A stretch of DNA of 46,897 bases from Clostridia bacterium (GCA_017476605.1 JAFUZM010000160.1:1-46897); one strand, 5' to 3'. Positions 1 through 9,080 are shown, counted from the stretch's first letter. Program-made: numbers and translations. Notes: a model not told the origin generated them from the sequence alone.

Positions 1-322
1 AGGCGTTCGTGACGGATTATCCGAATACAAGCATGATAAAAGTACGGTTTATGGCGGTGCAATTTTGTCACTTTTCTCGTTCAAATGAATAGGCTGCAGA
101 CAACGTCAAACCGTTCCATTAATTTTTGACGCTGCTATTATACCATTATAATTCACCTTTTTAAATAAATCCATCCCCATTTTGAACAATTTTTCATTGA
201 TTTTTCGTCATAAATTGAAAAGAATTGCCAAACATCCGTACAATCTTGCATTATTTCGCACGAATTTGCTTATGCTTGTCTTTGGGAGATTTAAGGTAGC
301 AAGAATATTCGTAGGGTCTGCT
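1..322. other. intergenic stretch downstream of the first transposase
   Basis: No convincing gene is seen here. The stretch is AT-rich. It holds one short inverted repeat, CGTCAAA at 104-110 against TTTGACG at 125-131, with a 14-nt loop and no T-run, so it is not a clear terminator. If the adjacent transposase belongs to an IS, the left terminal repeat should lie here, but I could not match it convincingly to the sequence beyond 2236. Confidence 0.4.
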
Positions 323-2236
323 TTACTCAGCTCCCTGTTTCTTGTGTGGTCCTCTCTTTTTCCCCGCATCACTGCGTTTCTTTCGTGGTTTTGAATCTTT
401 CGTTCCTACAGGGCGACCAGGCTTTTTCGCTGTCTCTTTGGCTCCTGCTTCGACACCGGCTCTCGCCTCTGCTTCCGCCTTTTCTCTTTCGATGGTCTTC
501 TTATTCTTGCTTCCCGGTTTTCTTCCTCGTTTTATCGGTCCCCGGGGGATCGGAAATTCACGTACCGGAGTGTGCATCCCATCCGTTTTCCGCCGATTGA
601 CTTCCTCTGTTATTGCCTCGAGACTTTCATTGTTCATTCCAAAATACTCGTATACTGTTCTCAAATCCTCAGGAATACCGTGAATCAATTTGTAGTGTCC
701 ATTTCCGAGCACCAACAGCATGACCCTGTTTGTCCTTTGAAGAATCACATTCGTATTAAGCCCGTTTGCGGCGCAGGCTTCCCCGATTGTATGTCGTAGA
801 ATTGACGCAACAAAAGCAATCGCGAGTCTGCTGTTCATGCCGGATTCGGAATGAACTTGAGACGCGTGTGCTCCAGTCCGGAGCCTGCTTCTCCTGAATT
901 GCACCTCAGAAGCCTGTCTAAGTCTGAAAAGCCTGTACGTCATCGCTGCGCCGTAATCTCTTGATGACAGAATGGAAAAGAATCCTTCCCCTTTCAGTCG
1001 CCGCCTCCACTTCTCATAGTCGCAGTTCAGAGTCAATGTCCCATCTTCATTCCTTTTGACGCTGAGTATTTCTCTGAGTCTTCCCGGTATTTTAGGAAGC
1101 ATCCCAGCCCTGCATTCTCTTTCTGCTTTTTCCTTACCCTTTGTTGCTTCCTCATTATAGTTTTGGCCCCTGGAATGCCCTTTTTGAGGACTGTAATAAA
1201 GATTGACAATCCCCTTCTGTGCATACTTTCTCCAAATCTTCTGCTCTTTGGATGTTCCATACAGATTATTGCCGTTCACAAGATATTCGGGATTCCAGAA
1301 AATCGTATCCCCTTCCTGCTCCATCATCGAGAGCATTCCGTAACAGTTAGGAAGCCGGATCACATAATCCATTTTTAGTCCGTCGAGTAGTTTCAACATG
1401 TCAATATTGGCAAGTTCTCTGTCTAAAAGAACACCTTCTACTTCAAAACCGTAACCAGCAAGGAACTGAATGAGCCATTGGATCGCTTTGGCATCGACAT
1501 CACCACCGTGAGGAGCGTAATATGTAATCGTCAAACCGTCCTCTGCACTGATTGCCCAGATATACCCGGTGATTGGCCTTGATGTGCGTGCTTTGTTCTC
1601 TCCATAATTATCATATTGGCCGGTTCCCATTTCGTGATCGTCAGTTACGTCGCCAATACAAAGCCATACCTTCCGGATTCCCTTTTCCTGGCAGTGTCTC
1701 ATCCAGACTCTACGAAACTCATTATGCTGCGATTCGGTGAGTTTCTCACCAAAGAACTCTGTCCACCATGCAGCATCATGGTTTTCCTCAGAAAAGGTGA
1801 TCTCCTCCATCATCCTTGTCGTATACAGTTCCGGGTCATTTCTCGGGTTTAGGATGGAGTACATTGCAAAATCCATGATGGCATTTGCATTCTTTGCTCC
1901 GTCATATGCTTCCATCAGTGCTTTATACAGTCCGTTCCTCTCTCCTGCACCCAGGCAAAGTCCATACATCCCCATTTTCATTTCATGAACTGGCGGATCG
2001 TTATACTTTGCATACTCTGTTTTCCAAATGTCCGGATACAGTTTTTTGAACATATCATTTGGGAACATCGTGGTTTCGCTTGTGGCTTTCCCGATCACTG
2101 TTCGTTTTGAGTCGACAGTATCCATCAGAAAGACACGGACATCCGATCTGTTGATGTGTGCCCCCAGTGGAATGGGGATCTCATGTCGATCATCGTATAT
2201 ATGTCCCATACAATTATAACCCTTCGTATTTTTCAT
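323..2236 (-). CDS. large DDE-type transposase (IS4/IS1634-like) with C-terminal AT-hooks
   Basis: A 637-residue protein, homologous along its length to the 625-residue protein at 26054-27931. Shared landmarks are an (A)I(L/M)D(Y/F)AMYSI motif near residue 120, a VEGVLLD motif that would carry the second catalytic Asp, a YVIRLP strand, and a KGEGFFSILSS motif that would carry the catalytic Glu, as in IS4-group DDE transposases. The tail from about residue 569 is strongly basic and holds two AT-hook-like cores, RGRKPGSK and GRPVGTK, expected to bind the minor groove of AT-rich DNA. The first ATG (2236) has no good ribosome site; an in-frame ATG at 2209 follows AAGGG and may be the true start. 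No terminal inverted repeats or target duplication were found, so the element borders are not defined. The family assignment is by motif memory, without a database search. Confidence 0.75.
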   Translation of the reverse strand: MKNTKGYNCMGHIYDDRHEIPIPLGAHINRSDVRVFLMDTVDSKRTVIGKATSETTMFPNDMFKKLYPDIWKTEYAKYNDPPVHEMKMGMYGLCLGAGERNGLYKALMEAYDGAKNANAIMDFAMYSILNPRNDPELYTTRMMEEITFSEENHDAAWWTEFFGEKLTESQHNEFRRVWMRHCQEKGIRKVWLCIGDVTDDHEMGTGQYDNYGENKARTSRPITGYIWAISAEDGLTITYYAPHGGDVDAKAIQWLIQFLAGYGFEVEGVLLDRELANIDMLKLLDGLKMDYVIRLPNCYGMLSMMEQEGDTIFWNPEYLVNGNNLYGTSKEQKIWRKYAQKGIVNLYYSPQKGHSRGQNYNEEATKGKEKAERECRAGMLPKIPGRLREILSVKRNEDGTLTLNCDYEKWRRRLKGEGFFSILSSRDYGAAMTYRLFRLRQASEVQFRRSRLRTGAHASQVHSESGMNSRLAIAFVASILRHTIGEACAANGLNTNVILQRTNRVMLLVLGNGHYKLIHGIPEDLRTVYEYFGMNNESLEAITEEVNRRKTDGMHTPVREFPIPRGPIKRGRKPGSKNKKTIEREKAEAEARAGVEAGAKETAKKPGRPVGTKDSKPRKKRSDAGKKRGPHKKQGAE

Positions 2237-2352
2237 TTTACCGATATTCTATTACATTTTACACTCTATTTTAATTCTTGTCAAATACAAAAAAGACAGG
2301 GTACTGCCATAGGATTCTTTTGACCCTTTTCCTTCCCTTCCTCTTTCCCGTC

Positions 2353-2381
2353 TTGCAAACCATTTTCCCTTCCTTTATAAT
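2353..2381 (+). promoter_or_regulatory. predicted sigma-A promoter of murC
   Basis: TTGCAA (2353-2358), 17 bp, TATAAT (2376-2381). It lies 60 bp upstream of the murC start and fits a vegetative promoter. Confidence 0.7.
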
Positions 2382-2410
2382 ACATACACTGCAAACGCAG
2401 GAAAGAAACC

Positions 2411-2440
2411 AAGGAGACCGGGCAATGCCCGCATAACAAT
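2411..2440 (+). promoter_or_regulatory. murC translation start region with hairpin and three-codon ORF
   Basis: The only good Shine-Dalgarno site, AAGGAG at 2411-2416, is 24 nt before the murC ATG, too far for normal use. Between them lie a small hairpin, GGGC-AAT-GCCC (2420-2430), and an ATG at 2425 that is ideally spaced from the Shine-Dalgarno site and opens the mini-ORF ATG CCC GCA TAA, ending 4 nt before the murC ATG. Either the hairpin brings the Shine-Dalgarno site close to the murC start, or the mini-ORF is translated and couples to murC. Confidence 0.5.
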
Positions 2441-3835
2441 ATGATTCATATCAATGATTATAAGTCCTCCGTGATTCACATGATCGGAATTGGCGGCAGC
2501 TCCATGAGCGGACTTGCACAAATGCTCAAGACCAATGGCTTTACCGTTAGCGGTTCTGATTCCGTCCATTCCTATATGGTTGACATTCTTGAAAAGGATG
2601 GCATCCATGTACACATCGGACATGCCGCGGAAAATGTGAAAAACGCCGGACTGGTCGTCTTCTCCGCTGCCATCTCCGAGGAAAACCCGGAGCGGATTTA
2701 TGCAAAGGAGCACGGAATTCCTCAGATTGAACGCAGCGTGCTGCTGGGACAGCTGATGGAAGGGTATCGCCAGGCCATTAACGTCTGCGGAACACACGGA
2801 AAAACCACCACCACATCAATGATTGCCGAGGTATTATTGGACCTTGGCATGGATCCCACCGTTCATATCGGCGGTCAGCTGGATTATATCGGCGGCAGTA
2901 CCCGGGTCGGAAAACACGATACCTTTGTCGTCGAGGCCTGTGAATATCATGGCAGCTTCCTTGAATTCCACCCAACCGTTGCCGTCGTCACCAACATTGA
3001 GGAGGATCATCTCGATTACTACAAGGACCTGGAAGACATTTACAATGCATTTCTTGCCTTCTCAAAGCTTCTCCCCTCCACTGGCGCTCTTATCGGCAAC
3101 GGAGATGATCCGTTGGTTCGTCGGCTCATGCATGAGCAGCACTGCAACGTCATTTCCTTTGGCCTTTCTGCTGCCTCCACATGGGCACCGTACAATCTCA
3201 CGTATGACCAGAGAGGCTGCGCATCCTTTGACTTTTCCTATAAGGGAAAGCCGGTCGCCCGTGTTCACCTGAACATCCCGGGTGTCTACAATGTCATGCA
3301 TGCCCTGGCCACCATGGCCGCCTGTGTGTATGCAGGTGCCGAGCCTCAGGACGTTGCCGCTTCCCTGGAGCGCTTCACTGCTCCGCATCGTCGTTTTGAA
3401 CATACCGGTGATGTCTGCGGCGTTTCCCTTTATACTGATTACGGCCATAATCCCGCCGAGATGAACAGTGCCGTTCAGAACGCAGTCGCTCAGCCCCACA
3501 ATCGCATCTGGGCCGTCATCCAGCCTCATACCTATTCACGTGTGAAAACCCTCTTTGCCGATTACATTCACTGCTGTGATCAGGCGGATGAGATTCTCAT
3601 CACCGATATCTTCGCAGCGAGGGAAAAGGATCCCGGGGATATCCACGCCACGATGCTGGTGGATGCCATTGCAAAAACCGGTCAGCACGTTCACTATACC
3701 CCGACCTTTGATGACGCGGAACGCTATCTTCGTGCAAACTGGCAGCCAGGCGATCTGGTCATCACGATGAGCTGTGGAGATATCCATCTTCTGAACCAGC
3801 AGATTCAGGAACATGGAGACGTCTGGAACGGATAA
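2441..3835 (+). CDS. murC: UDP-N-acetylmuramate--L-alanine ligase
   Basis: MurC ligates L-alanine to UDP-MurNAc with ATP, the first amino-acid addition in peptidoglycan precursor synthesis, in the cytoplasm. At 464 residues it has the usual family length. The N-terminal UDP-binding motif GIGGSSMSG is at residues 16-24. The Mur ligase P-loop GTHGKTTT is near residue 117 and is followed by the central-domain motif VVTNIEEDHLD. The C-terminal domain carries DYGHNPAEM and YSRVKTL, both typical of MurC. A consensus promoter lies 60 bp upstream and the start region is unusual (see the entry at 2411-2440). A phospholipase C-like gene follows after 15 bp and is probably co-transcribed. Confidence 0.97.
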   Translation: MIHINDYKSSVIHMIGIGGSSMSGLAQMLKTNGFTVSGSDSVHSYMVDILEKDGIHVHIGHAAENVKNAGLVVFSAAISEENPERIYAKEHGIPQIERSVLLGQLMEGYRQAINVCGTHGKTTTTSMIAEVLLDLGMDPTVHIGGQLDYIGGSTRVGKHDTFVVEACEYHGSFLEFHPTVAVVTNIEEDHLDYYKDLEDIYNAFLAFSKLLPSTGALIGNGDDPLVRRLMHEQHCNVISFGLSAASTWAPYNLTYDQRGCASFDFSYKGKPVARVHLNIPGVYNVMHALATMAACVYAGAEPQDVAASLERFTAPHRRFEHTGDVCGVSLYTDYGHNPAEMNSAVQNAVAQPHNRIWAVIQPHTYSRVKTLFADYIHCCDQADEILITDIFAAREKDPGDIHATMLVDAIAKTGQHVHYTPTFDDAERYLRANWQPGDLVITMSCGDIHLLNQQIQEHGDVWNG

Positions 3836-3850
3836 GAAACGGAGGAATGT

Positions 3851-4789
3851 ATGCCTGCTTCCTATGTTCATCAATCCATTGCCCTTGCTGCGCTTAAGAA
3901 ACTGGGCGATTCCCTGACGGTGGCTGAACAAAGCGCCTGGCTCAGCGGATGTGAAGGGCCGGATCCCTTTTTCTTCTCCTTTTTTCGTCCGGGGCGGGCC
4001 AACTATCTTCCCTTCATTGGGACAAGACTGCATCGGACATGTACGGATACCTTTCTTCTTACCCTGTGCACCGGAGCAAACACTCCGGTGCTTCGCGCGT
4101 ATTGCTATGGTTTTCTCAGCCATTACGCAGCAGATACCGTTTTTCATCCCTATATTCATGGACATTCCCTCACAAAGGAGGGCGCCTATTCCTCCAATCT
4201 CCATGGGATCCTGGAGCATCAGTATGAGATCATCCGTTTTCGCGAGGATAACGGAGAGGGATATCCGGTTCAGATGGCCGGAATCGCTGCACTGACAGAT
4301 GCAGACAAACGACAGATTGCCGCGCATCTCACGGCCTGCATTCACGCCGTTTTCCCAGAGTTCGTGCTCAGCGAAAGCAAAATGGTCCGGACATTCAATG
4401 ACAGCGTTTTGGTCTGCCGTCTGCTGCGTTCAGAAGATGGAAAGAAATACAGCACACTGGGGCGCTTCCCCCTTAATCTTGACAAGATCGCACATGCGCA
4501 TATGGTTCCCTGCGAGCCTCCGGATTTCGATATTACGAATCAGGCCCATGCTCCGTGGTTTTCCATCTTTGAGCCCGAACGGGAACGGCATGAAAGCCTT
4601 GACGATCTCTACGAGACTGCGGTACGTCAATCCTGTCTGTACATAGAGGCAGCCAGATGCCTGCATGCCGGTGAACTCTCCGGTGAGTCCTTTATGAAGA
4701 TTTTAGGCGGTCTTTCCTATGACTCAGGCCTGCCCTGGGAAACCACCCCACCACCGCATCTTGCTCCGGGATGCAGACAGCCCAAATGA
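3851..4789 (+). CDS. zinc-dependent phospholipase C family protein
   Basis: A 312-residue protein without a clear signal peptide. The arrangement of candidate zinc ligands matches the bacterial zinc-dependent phospholipase C fold: His7 (YVHQSIA), Asp38 (EGPDPF), His61, His91 and Asp95 (FLSHYAADTVFHPYI), and His118/Glu122 (LHGILEHQYE). Intracellular relatives of this family are common in Bacillota and generally have no known substrate, so lipase activity is not assured. It follows murC by 15 bp with GGAGG (3841-3845) just upstream of its ATG, suggesting one transcript and perhaps an envelope-related role. No clear terminator was seen after it. Confidence 0.8.
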   Translation: MPASYVHQSIALAALKKLGDSLTVAEQSAWLSGCEGPDPFFFSFFRPGRANYLPFIGTRLHRTCTDTFLLTLCTGANTPVLRAYCYGFLSHYAADTVFHPYIHGHSLTKEGAYSSNLHGILEHQYEIIRFREDNGEGYPVQMAGIAALTDADKRQIAAHLTACIHAVFPEFVLSESKMVRTFNDSVLVCRLLRSEDGKKYSTLGRFPLNLDKIAHAHMVPCEPPDFDITNQAHAPWFSIFEPERERHESLDDLYETAVRQSCLYIEAARCLHAGELSGESFMKILGGLSYDSGLPWETTPPPHLAPGCRQPK

Positions 4790-4885
4790 CACTTTTCTTT
4801 GTCAATTCCTCTCGAAAATCGCCTTCTTATGCCCTTTTGGAGCACTTTTTCCCCGGATTCTCGTCTGTTTCCGTATAAAAAGTGG

Positions 4886-4914
4886 TTGAAACTCACAAAA
4901 GTTCGCGATATAAT
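4886..4914 (+). promoter_or_regulatory. predicted sigma-A promoter of mtnN
   Basis: TTGAAA (4886-4891), 17 bp, TATAAT (4909-4914), placed 27 bp before the mtnN start codon, which has AGGAGGGG just upstream. Confidence 0.75.
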
Positions 4915-4941
4915 AGGGCATTCTTTTTAGGAGGGGTTTGA

Positions 4942-5625
4942 ATGATCGGTATTATTGCTGCCATGAACGTCGAAATGGAAAGCTTTCGTTCCTTTCTTCA
5001 GGATGCCAAAACGGAACGGATCGCTGGCATTTCATTCGTTTCAGGCTTCATAGACGGCAAAGAGGTCGTCACCGCAGTCTGCGGGATCGGTAAAGTTGCT
5101 GCCGCCATGTGTGCTCAGGCCATGATTTCCGTTTATCATCCGGACAGTATCATCAACACCGGCGTCGGCGGTTCATTATCAAATGAACTGTCCATTGGTT
5201 CCATCGCTGTTTCTACTGCTGTTGTCCAGCATGATGTGGATACATCCGGTCTTGGAGATCCAGTCGGATACCTTTCGGATCTTAAGAAAATCGAGATTCC
5301 TGCAGATCGTGCACTGAGTGAACATGTCTCCGCCTGTGCAAAGGTCCTTGGACTTAAGACAGCCAGCGGCATTATTGCCTCAGGTGACCAGTTTATCTGC
5401 ACCGAAGAAAAGAAAGAGTTTATTCGCAATACCTTCCATGCCATCGCATGCGAAATGGAAGGCGGAGCCATCGGACAGGTCTGTTACCAGAACCGGGTGC
5501 CGTTCTGTATTATTCGTGCCATCTCTGATTCTGCGGATGATTCATCCAATATGGACTATAATGCCTTTATTGAGATGGCTGCAGCTCAGTCCGTAAAACT
5601 TCTGTACGCAAGCGTACGTGCATAA
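4942..5625 (+). CDS. mtnN: 5'-methylthioadenosine/S-adenosylhomocysteine nucleosidase
   Basis: The enzyme cleaves the glycosidic bond of methylthioadenosine and S-adenosylhomocysteine to release adenine, feeding methionine salvage and the route to autoinducer-2. The 227-residue length is standard. The N-terminus MIGIIAAMNVEME supplies the conserved catalytic Glu (Glu11 by alignment with known enzymes). NTGVGGSL, the CEMEGGAI segment that binds the ribose, and RAISDSADD with the catalytic Asp are all intact. It has its own promoter and a strong Shine-Dalgarno site (AGGAGGGG). rpsT follows but has a separate promoter. Confidence 0.95.
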   Translation: MIGIIAAMNVEMESFRSFLQDAKTERIAGISFVSGFIDGKEVVTAVCGIGKVAAAMCAQAMISVYHPDSIINTGVGGSLSNELSIGSIAVSTAVVQHDVDTSGLGDPVGYLSDLKKIEIPADRALSEHVSACAKVLGLKTASGIIASGDQFICTEEKKEFIRNTFHAIACEMEGGAIGQVCYQNRVPFCIIRAISDSADDSSNMDYNAFIEMAAAQSVKLLYASVRA

Positions 5626-5697
5626 TTTCCGTTCCCTGCAAGCCGGAAAATCCCAAAGTTTTTTCCATAAAATCATTGATTTTTTCGATTCTCCCCC

Positions 5698-5726
5698 TTG
5701 CATGGATATTTAAATTGTGCTAGAAT
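5698..5726 (+). promoter_or_regulatory. predicted sigma-A promoter of rpsT
   Basis: TTGCAT (5698-5703), 17 bp, TAGAAT (5721-5726), placed 43 bp before the rpsT start. Confidence 0.7.
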
Positions 5727-5769
5727 ACGCGTTGCTGATTACCGATAATAACTGAGGAGGTGAAATCCT

Positions 5770-6024
5770 TTGCCAAACATTAAGTCCGCTATCAAGCGCG
5801 TCAGCGTTACAGAGCACAAGACAATTCGCAATCGCATGGTGAAGTCTCAGACAAAGACCGCGATCCATAAGTTCGACGCTGCTGTCAAGAACAACACCGC
5901 CAATGATGAATTGCTCCGCAAGGCCTCTTCGGCTGTTGATAAAGCTGCTTCTAAGGGAGTTATTTCCAAGAACGCTGCAAACCGCGAAAAGGCTCGTATG
6001 GCTTCTGAGCTGGCCAGAGCATAA
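5770..6024 (+). CDS. rpsT: 30S ribosomal protein S20
   Basis: An 84-residue basic protein beginning MPNIKSAIKRV, which matches the start of bacterial S20. S20 binds 16S rRNA early in 30S assembly. The start codon is TTG, positioned 7 nt after a strong GAGGAGGTG Shine-Dalgarno site; no ATG fits. A non-AUG start is a familiar feature of S20 genes in other bacteria and is thought to matter for autogenous control. A terminator follows immediately, so rpsT is probably monocistronic. Confidence 0.96.
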   Translation: MPNIKSAIKRVSVTEHKTIRNRMVKSQTKTAIHKFDAAVKNNTANDELLRKASSAVDKAASKGVISKNAANREKARMASELARA

Positions 6025-6036
6025 TCACTGCTCTTT

Positions 6037-6066
6037 AACCCGTCTTTGTGATGGGTTTTCTTTTTT
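6037..6066 (+). terminator. rho-independent terminator of rpsT
   Basis: Stem AACCCGTC/GATGGGTT with a 5-nt loop (6037-6057), followed by a T-rich tail. It lies 12 bp after the rpsT stop. Confidence 0.85.
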
Positions 6067-6074
6067 ACTCAAAA

Positions 6075-6105
6075 GAAAACAGCGCCGTAGATCGGCGCTG
6101 TTTTC
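6075..6105 (-). terminator. terminator of the UDG-nfeD-floA-LytTR operon
   Basis: A 13-bp stem, GAAAACAGCGCCG (6075-6087) with its complement (6093-6105) and a 5-nt loop. It ends directly at the stop codon of the response regulator gene. A- and T-runs flank both sides, so it may act in both directions. Confidence 0.85.
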
Positions 6106-6106
6106 T

Positions 6107-6877
6107 TTACAGAAACATCTTTTCAAGTTCTTCGTACTTATCATGGGTGATCAGCGCATCCTGATCGGTCCCAAGCAGGTGCACTACATAGGTCCACCGT
6201 CCATATGGCGTAATCGTATCAATGGCATCCAGATTAATGATGTATGACTTGTGGCAGCGAAAAAATACCTGAGGATTGAGCCTTGCCTCCACGTCGCCGA
6301 GAGAATCGCTGGTTTCAAACCTTCTCCCCTCCGTCGCATACAGAACCGTAGAGCGGTTTTCGCGCTGCACCAGGAGAATATCCTTTTCGCTGATGAAATT
6401 GACTCCATCCTTATGACGCAGCATAATCCGCCCGTTTGCACGGATTTCCGGTTTATGCTCATGCTTTGAGACTGCCGTTGTCCTGGTCTCTTCCCCCGTC
6501 TGTTCACGAATGACCTCGCGAATCCTCCCCATCGTCTGATGGATTCGATCCAGCTTAAACGGTTTAATCAGATAATCAAAGGCATAGAGTTCAAACGCCT
6601 GTGCCATGTAATCGTCATGCGCCGTTGCAAAAATCAGAATCGTTCTGGGCTCCATGTCCTGAATGATTTTTGCACATTCAAGCCCACTGAGTCCAGGCAT
6701 TTCGACATCAAGGAAGCAAACCTGCGGCCGCTCCCGCTCGAAGCTTTGAATCAGTTCCGGTCCACTCTCCGCTTCCCCGCAGAGTTCGAATCCGTCTTCC
6801 TTCTCCACAACCTTTTTGAGAATCAGCCGCATGCCGGGTTCATCATCCGCAATCAGCACTCGAATTGATTCAGCCAT
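6107..6877 (-). CDS. LytTR-family response regulator
   Basis: A 256-residue cytoplasmic regulator of the AgrA/LytR class. An N-terminal receiver domain carries the acidic pocket at Asp11/Asp12, the phosphoacceptor Asp57 in FLDVEMPG, and the conserved Lys in DYLIKPF. A linker follows (about residues 125-150), then a LytTR DNA-binding domain with the typical FFRCHKSYIINL segment. No histidine kinase gene is adjacent, so the sensor is unknown. The start overlaps the end of the preceding gene (6870-7421) by 8 bp, pointing to translational coupling at the end of the operon. Confidence 0.93.
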   Translation of the reverse strand: MAESIRVLIADDEPGMRLILKKVVEKEDGFELCGEAESGPELIQSFERERPQVCFLDVEMPGLSGLECAKIIQDMEPRTILIFATAHDDYMAQAFELYAFDYLIKPFKLDRIHQTMGRIREVIREQTGEETRTTAVSKHEHKPEIRANGRIMLRHKDGVNFISEKDILLVQRENRSTVLYATEGRRFETSDSLGDVEARLNPQVFFRCHKSYIINLDAIDTITPYGRWTYVVHLLGTDQDALITHDKYEELEKMFL

Positions 6878-7421
6878 ACTTCACCTTTCTGCCACGTCTT
6901 GCCCTTCGCTCTGCCCTGCGTTCATCCGGACGTTTCAGGACTTCGGACATGATAATTGCCTGCGTCAGCTGCTTACGCAGCTCCGCATTTGCCGGATGTA
7001 CGCGGGACACCTCAGATTCCTGCTCCGGCATCTCCTCAGCAGCATCAAAGGAAAACCCGACATGACAGGGATCCTCTCCCTCGCCCGCGGTTTCCATCTC
7101 CCCATGATCCGCCGAATGAAAGTGCATCTGCTCTCTCTGCGGGGTCAGCATATACTCGTGACACGGGTCCTCCCCCTGAGGGGTGCCCGCAGATGCAGCG
7201 GCTCTTTGACCTTTGGCGGGTTTCGCAGGCTGCGCCGCAGATGTTGTCCTTTTGGGGTTCGGCTCATTCGGTCGACGTGTGTTTTTGGAAGATGCCTGTT
7301 GTCGATTCGGCGTTCTCTGTCCAGATGTCCCTTTTCCCTTTTTCTTTTGGTTGCTGGAGGTAAAAACCAGCAGAAGTATGATCAAAACAGGCGCGAAACT
7401 AACTAAATCAGAAAGGTCCAA
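6870..7421 (-). CDS. membrane-anchored protein with long disordered charged tail, unknown function
   Basis: The start is assigned to a TTG codon 7 nt after AGGAGG (the Shine-Dalgarno site lies inside a longer upstream reading frame), giving 183 residues. The N-terminus begins LDLSDLVSF and continues into one hydrophobic segment, APVLIILLLVF, followed at once by a lysine-rich stretch. The middle is rich in Gln, Arg, Pro, Ala and Thr and looks disordered. The C-terminus is an Arg-rich helix (RRAERRARRGRK). I do not recognise the family. It lies between floA and a LytTR regulator and overlaps the latter by 8 bp, so a link to membrane domain organisation or to signalling is possible, but that is inference from context only. 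Confidence 0.65.
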   Translation of the reverse strand: MDLSDLVSFAPVLIILLLVFTSSNQKKKGKGTSGQRTPNRQQASSKNTRRPNEPNPKRTTSAAQPAKPAKGQRAAASAGTPQGEDPCHEYMLTPQREQMHFHSADHGEMETAGEGEDPCHVGFSFDAAEEMPEQESEVSRVHPANAELRKQLTQAIIMSEVLKRPDERRAERRARRGRKVKYG

Positions 7422-7540
7422 TTTCTCACCTCCTATTATGAGCATCTTGGTCTTATGGCATCGTACTTTGTTCAGTACTCACATGCCGTTTTTACCGGGC
7501 ATATGGCCAGCTTTTCTTGATTTCAATGCATCATAAAGGC

Positions 7541-8524
7541 TTATTTCTTTGTTGTTTTCTGCACGCTTTCGCTTCCCATGCCGGCAATGCTTTCTCTCAT
7601 TTCCGTATCGGCAATGGTGTTTTTCATCTCATAATAATCAAGAACTCCAAGCTTTCCTTCTCTGAGAGCTGCAGCCATTGCACGAGGTACCTCAGCCTCT
7701 GCTTCAATAACCTTTGCGCGCTGTTCCTGTGCCTCAGCCTTCATTTCCTGTTCACGTGCGACAGCCATTGCTCTGCGCTCCTCAGCCTTAGCCTGAGCGA
7801 TCCGACGATCCGCCTCTGCCTGATCCATCTGGAGCTGTGCACCGACGTTCCGTCCGACATCCACGTCCGCAATATCAATGGAAAGAATCTCAAATGCAGT
7901 ACCTGCATCCAGTCCCTTATTGAGAACGGTACGACTGATCAGATCCGGATTTTCAAGAACGGCTTTGTGTGTTTCCGCAGAACCAACAGTTGTAACAATG
8001 CCCTCACCAACACGGGCAACGACGGTCTCCTCGCCTGCGCCGCCGACCAGACGTTCAATATTCGCGCGCACCGTAACCCGAGCCTTTGCCCGCAGTTCGA
8101 TACCATCCTTTGCGATGGCAGCAACGATCGGGGTCTCAATGACCTTGGGATTGACGCTCATCTGCACTGCCTGCAGGACATCACGGCCTGCAAGGTCAAT
8201 GGCGCATGCCTCAGGAAAATCAAGGCTGATATTTGCACCGCGTGCCGTAATCAGTGCGGTCACAACGCGGTCAAGATTTCCGCCTGCCAGATAGTGTGCT
8301 TCCATCCGTCCGATATCCAGATGCAGACCGGCTTTTTCCGCCTTAATCAGCGGCGTGACGATCTTATGCGGCGCCACACGACGAATCCGCATGCCAACCA
8401 GTGTAAAGACCGAAACATGAACACCGGATGCCATTGCGGAAATCCAGAGTCCAACCGGAATGAAATGGAAAAAAACAAGTAAAACAATCAGAATAACGAC
8501 GATAACAACAATGCCCTCTACCAT
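7541..8524 (-). CDS. floA: flotillin-like protein FloA
   Basis: A 327-residue SPFH-family scaffold of functional membrane microdomains. The N-terminal hydrophobic segment (about residues 4-25) forms a membrane hairpin or re-entrant loop. It is followed by [11 protein letters not shown] and a long SPFH region, then an Ala/Glu-rich coiled coil ([21 protein letters not shown]) and a basic C-terminus, all standard for bacterial FloA (formerly UPF0365). The start has GGAGG 8 nt upstream. nfeD lies 67 bp upstream, the usual flotillin-NfeD pairing. Confidence 0.95.
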   Translation of the reverse strand: MVEGIVVIVVILIVLLVFFHFIPVGLWISAMASGVHVSVFTLVGMRIRRVAPHKIVTPLIKAEKAGLHLDIGRMEAHYLAGGNLDRVVTALITARGANISLDFPEACAIDLAGRDVLQAVQMSVNPKVIETPIVAAIAKDGIELRAKARVTVRANIERLVGGAGEETVVARVGEGIVTTVGSAETHKAVLENPDLISRTVLNKGLDAGTAFEILSIDIADVDVGRNVGAQLQMDQAEADRRIAQAKAEERRAMAVAREQEMKAEAQEQRAKVIEAEAEVPRAMAAALREGKLGVLDYYEMKNTIADTEMRESIAGMGSESVQKTTKK

Positions 8525-8591
8525 GTGTGTTTCCTCCTATTTATAATACCAACTTACGAGTTTCACTCGTTAGTAACAATACACGCAGGAC

Positions 8592-9080
8592 TTATCCACG
8601 GGAAACGACAATTCGATTCCCGTCTACCCTGCTGACCTTCACCGACACATTGGGTTCAATATAGTCCCCATCTGTCACGACATCTACCCGCTGATTCTCG
8701 ATTTCAGCAATGCCTGCCGGCCGAAGCATGGTCACGGTTTTACCAATTTTGCCAAGCAGGCTTTTCTTATTCTCCGCGGTTTCCGGTTTGCTTTCACGAC
8801 TTTTCAGAAACAGAGGTGAGTCCTGAAACATGCCATTGGAAGCAAATCGGAACATGATTGCAAGAATTGCAGCAAGTACGATGAGGACAAGCATCAGGAC
8901 AAGAATGCCTGTTCCTACCGAATACATTGTCGCTGTAAGCCAGGTTCCAAGACCGATCAGCAGGACTCCTGAGATTCCCGGAAGTCCAAATCCAGGCAGG
9001 AAAACTTCAAGGATGATGAGCCCTGTTCCTGCCAGGAAACTCAGAACAATGGGAAAAATCGTTGTCATAAAATGTTCCAT
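8592..9080 (-). CDS. NfeD-like membrane protein
   Basis: A 162-residue protein with three or four hydrophobic segments in the first 80 residues (starting FPIVLSFLAGTGLIILEVFLPGFG) and a C-terminal soluble OB-fold-like NfeD domain (about 100-162: GKTVTMLRPAGIAEIENQRVDV). This is the short NfeD type without the serine protease domain, which typically partners flotillins. GGAGGG precedes the ATG. The tandem UDG genes end 28 bp upstream and floA begins 67 bp downstream. Confidence 0.9.
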   Translation of the reverse strand: MEHFMTTIFPIVLSFLAGTGLIILEVFLPGFGLPGISGVLLIGLGTWLTATMYSVGTGILVLMLVLIVLAAILAIMFRFASNGMFQDSPLFLKSRESKPETAENKKSLLGKIGKTVTMLRPAGIAEIENQRVDVVTDGDYIEPNVSVKVSRVDGNRIVVSRG

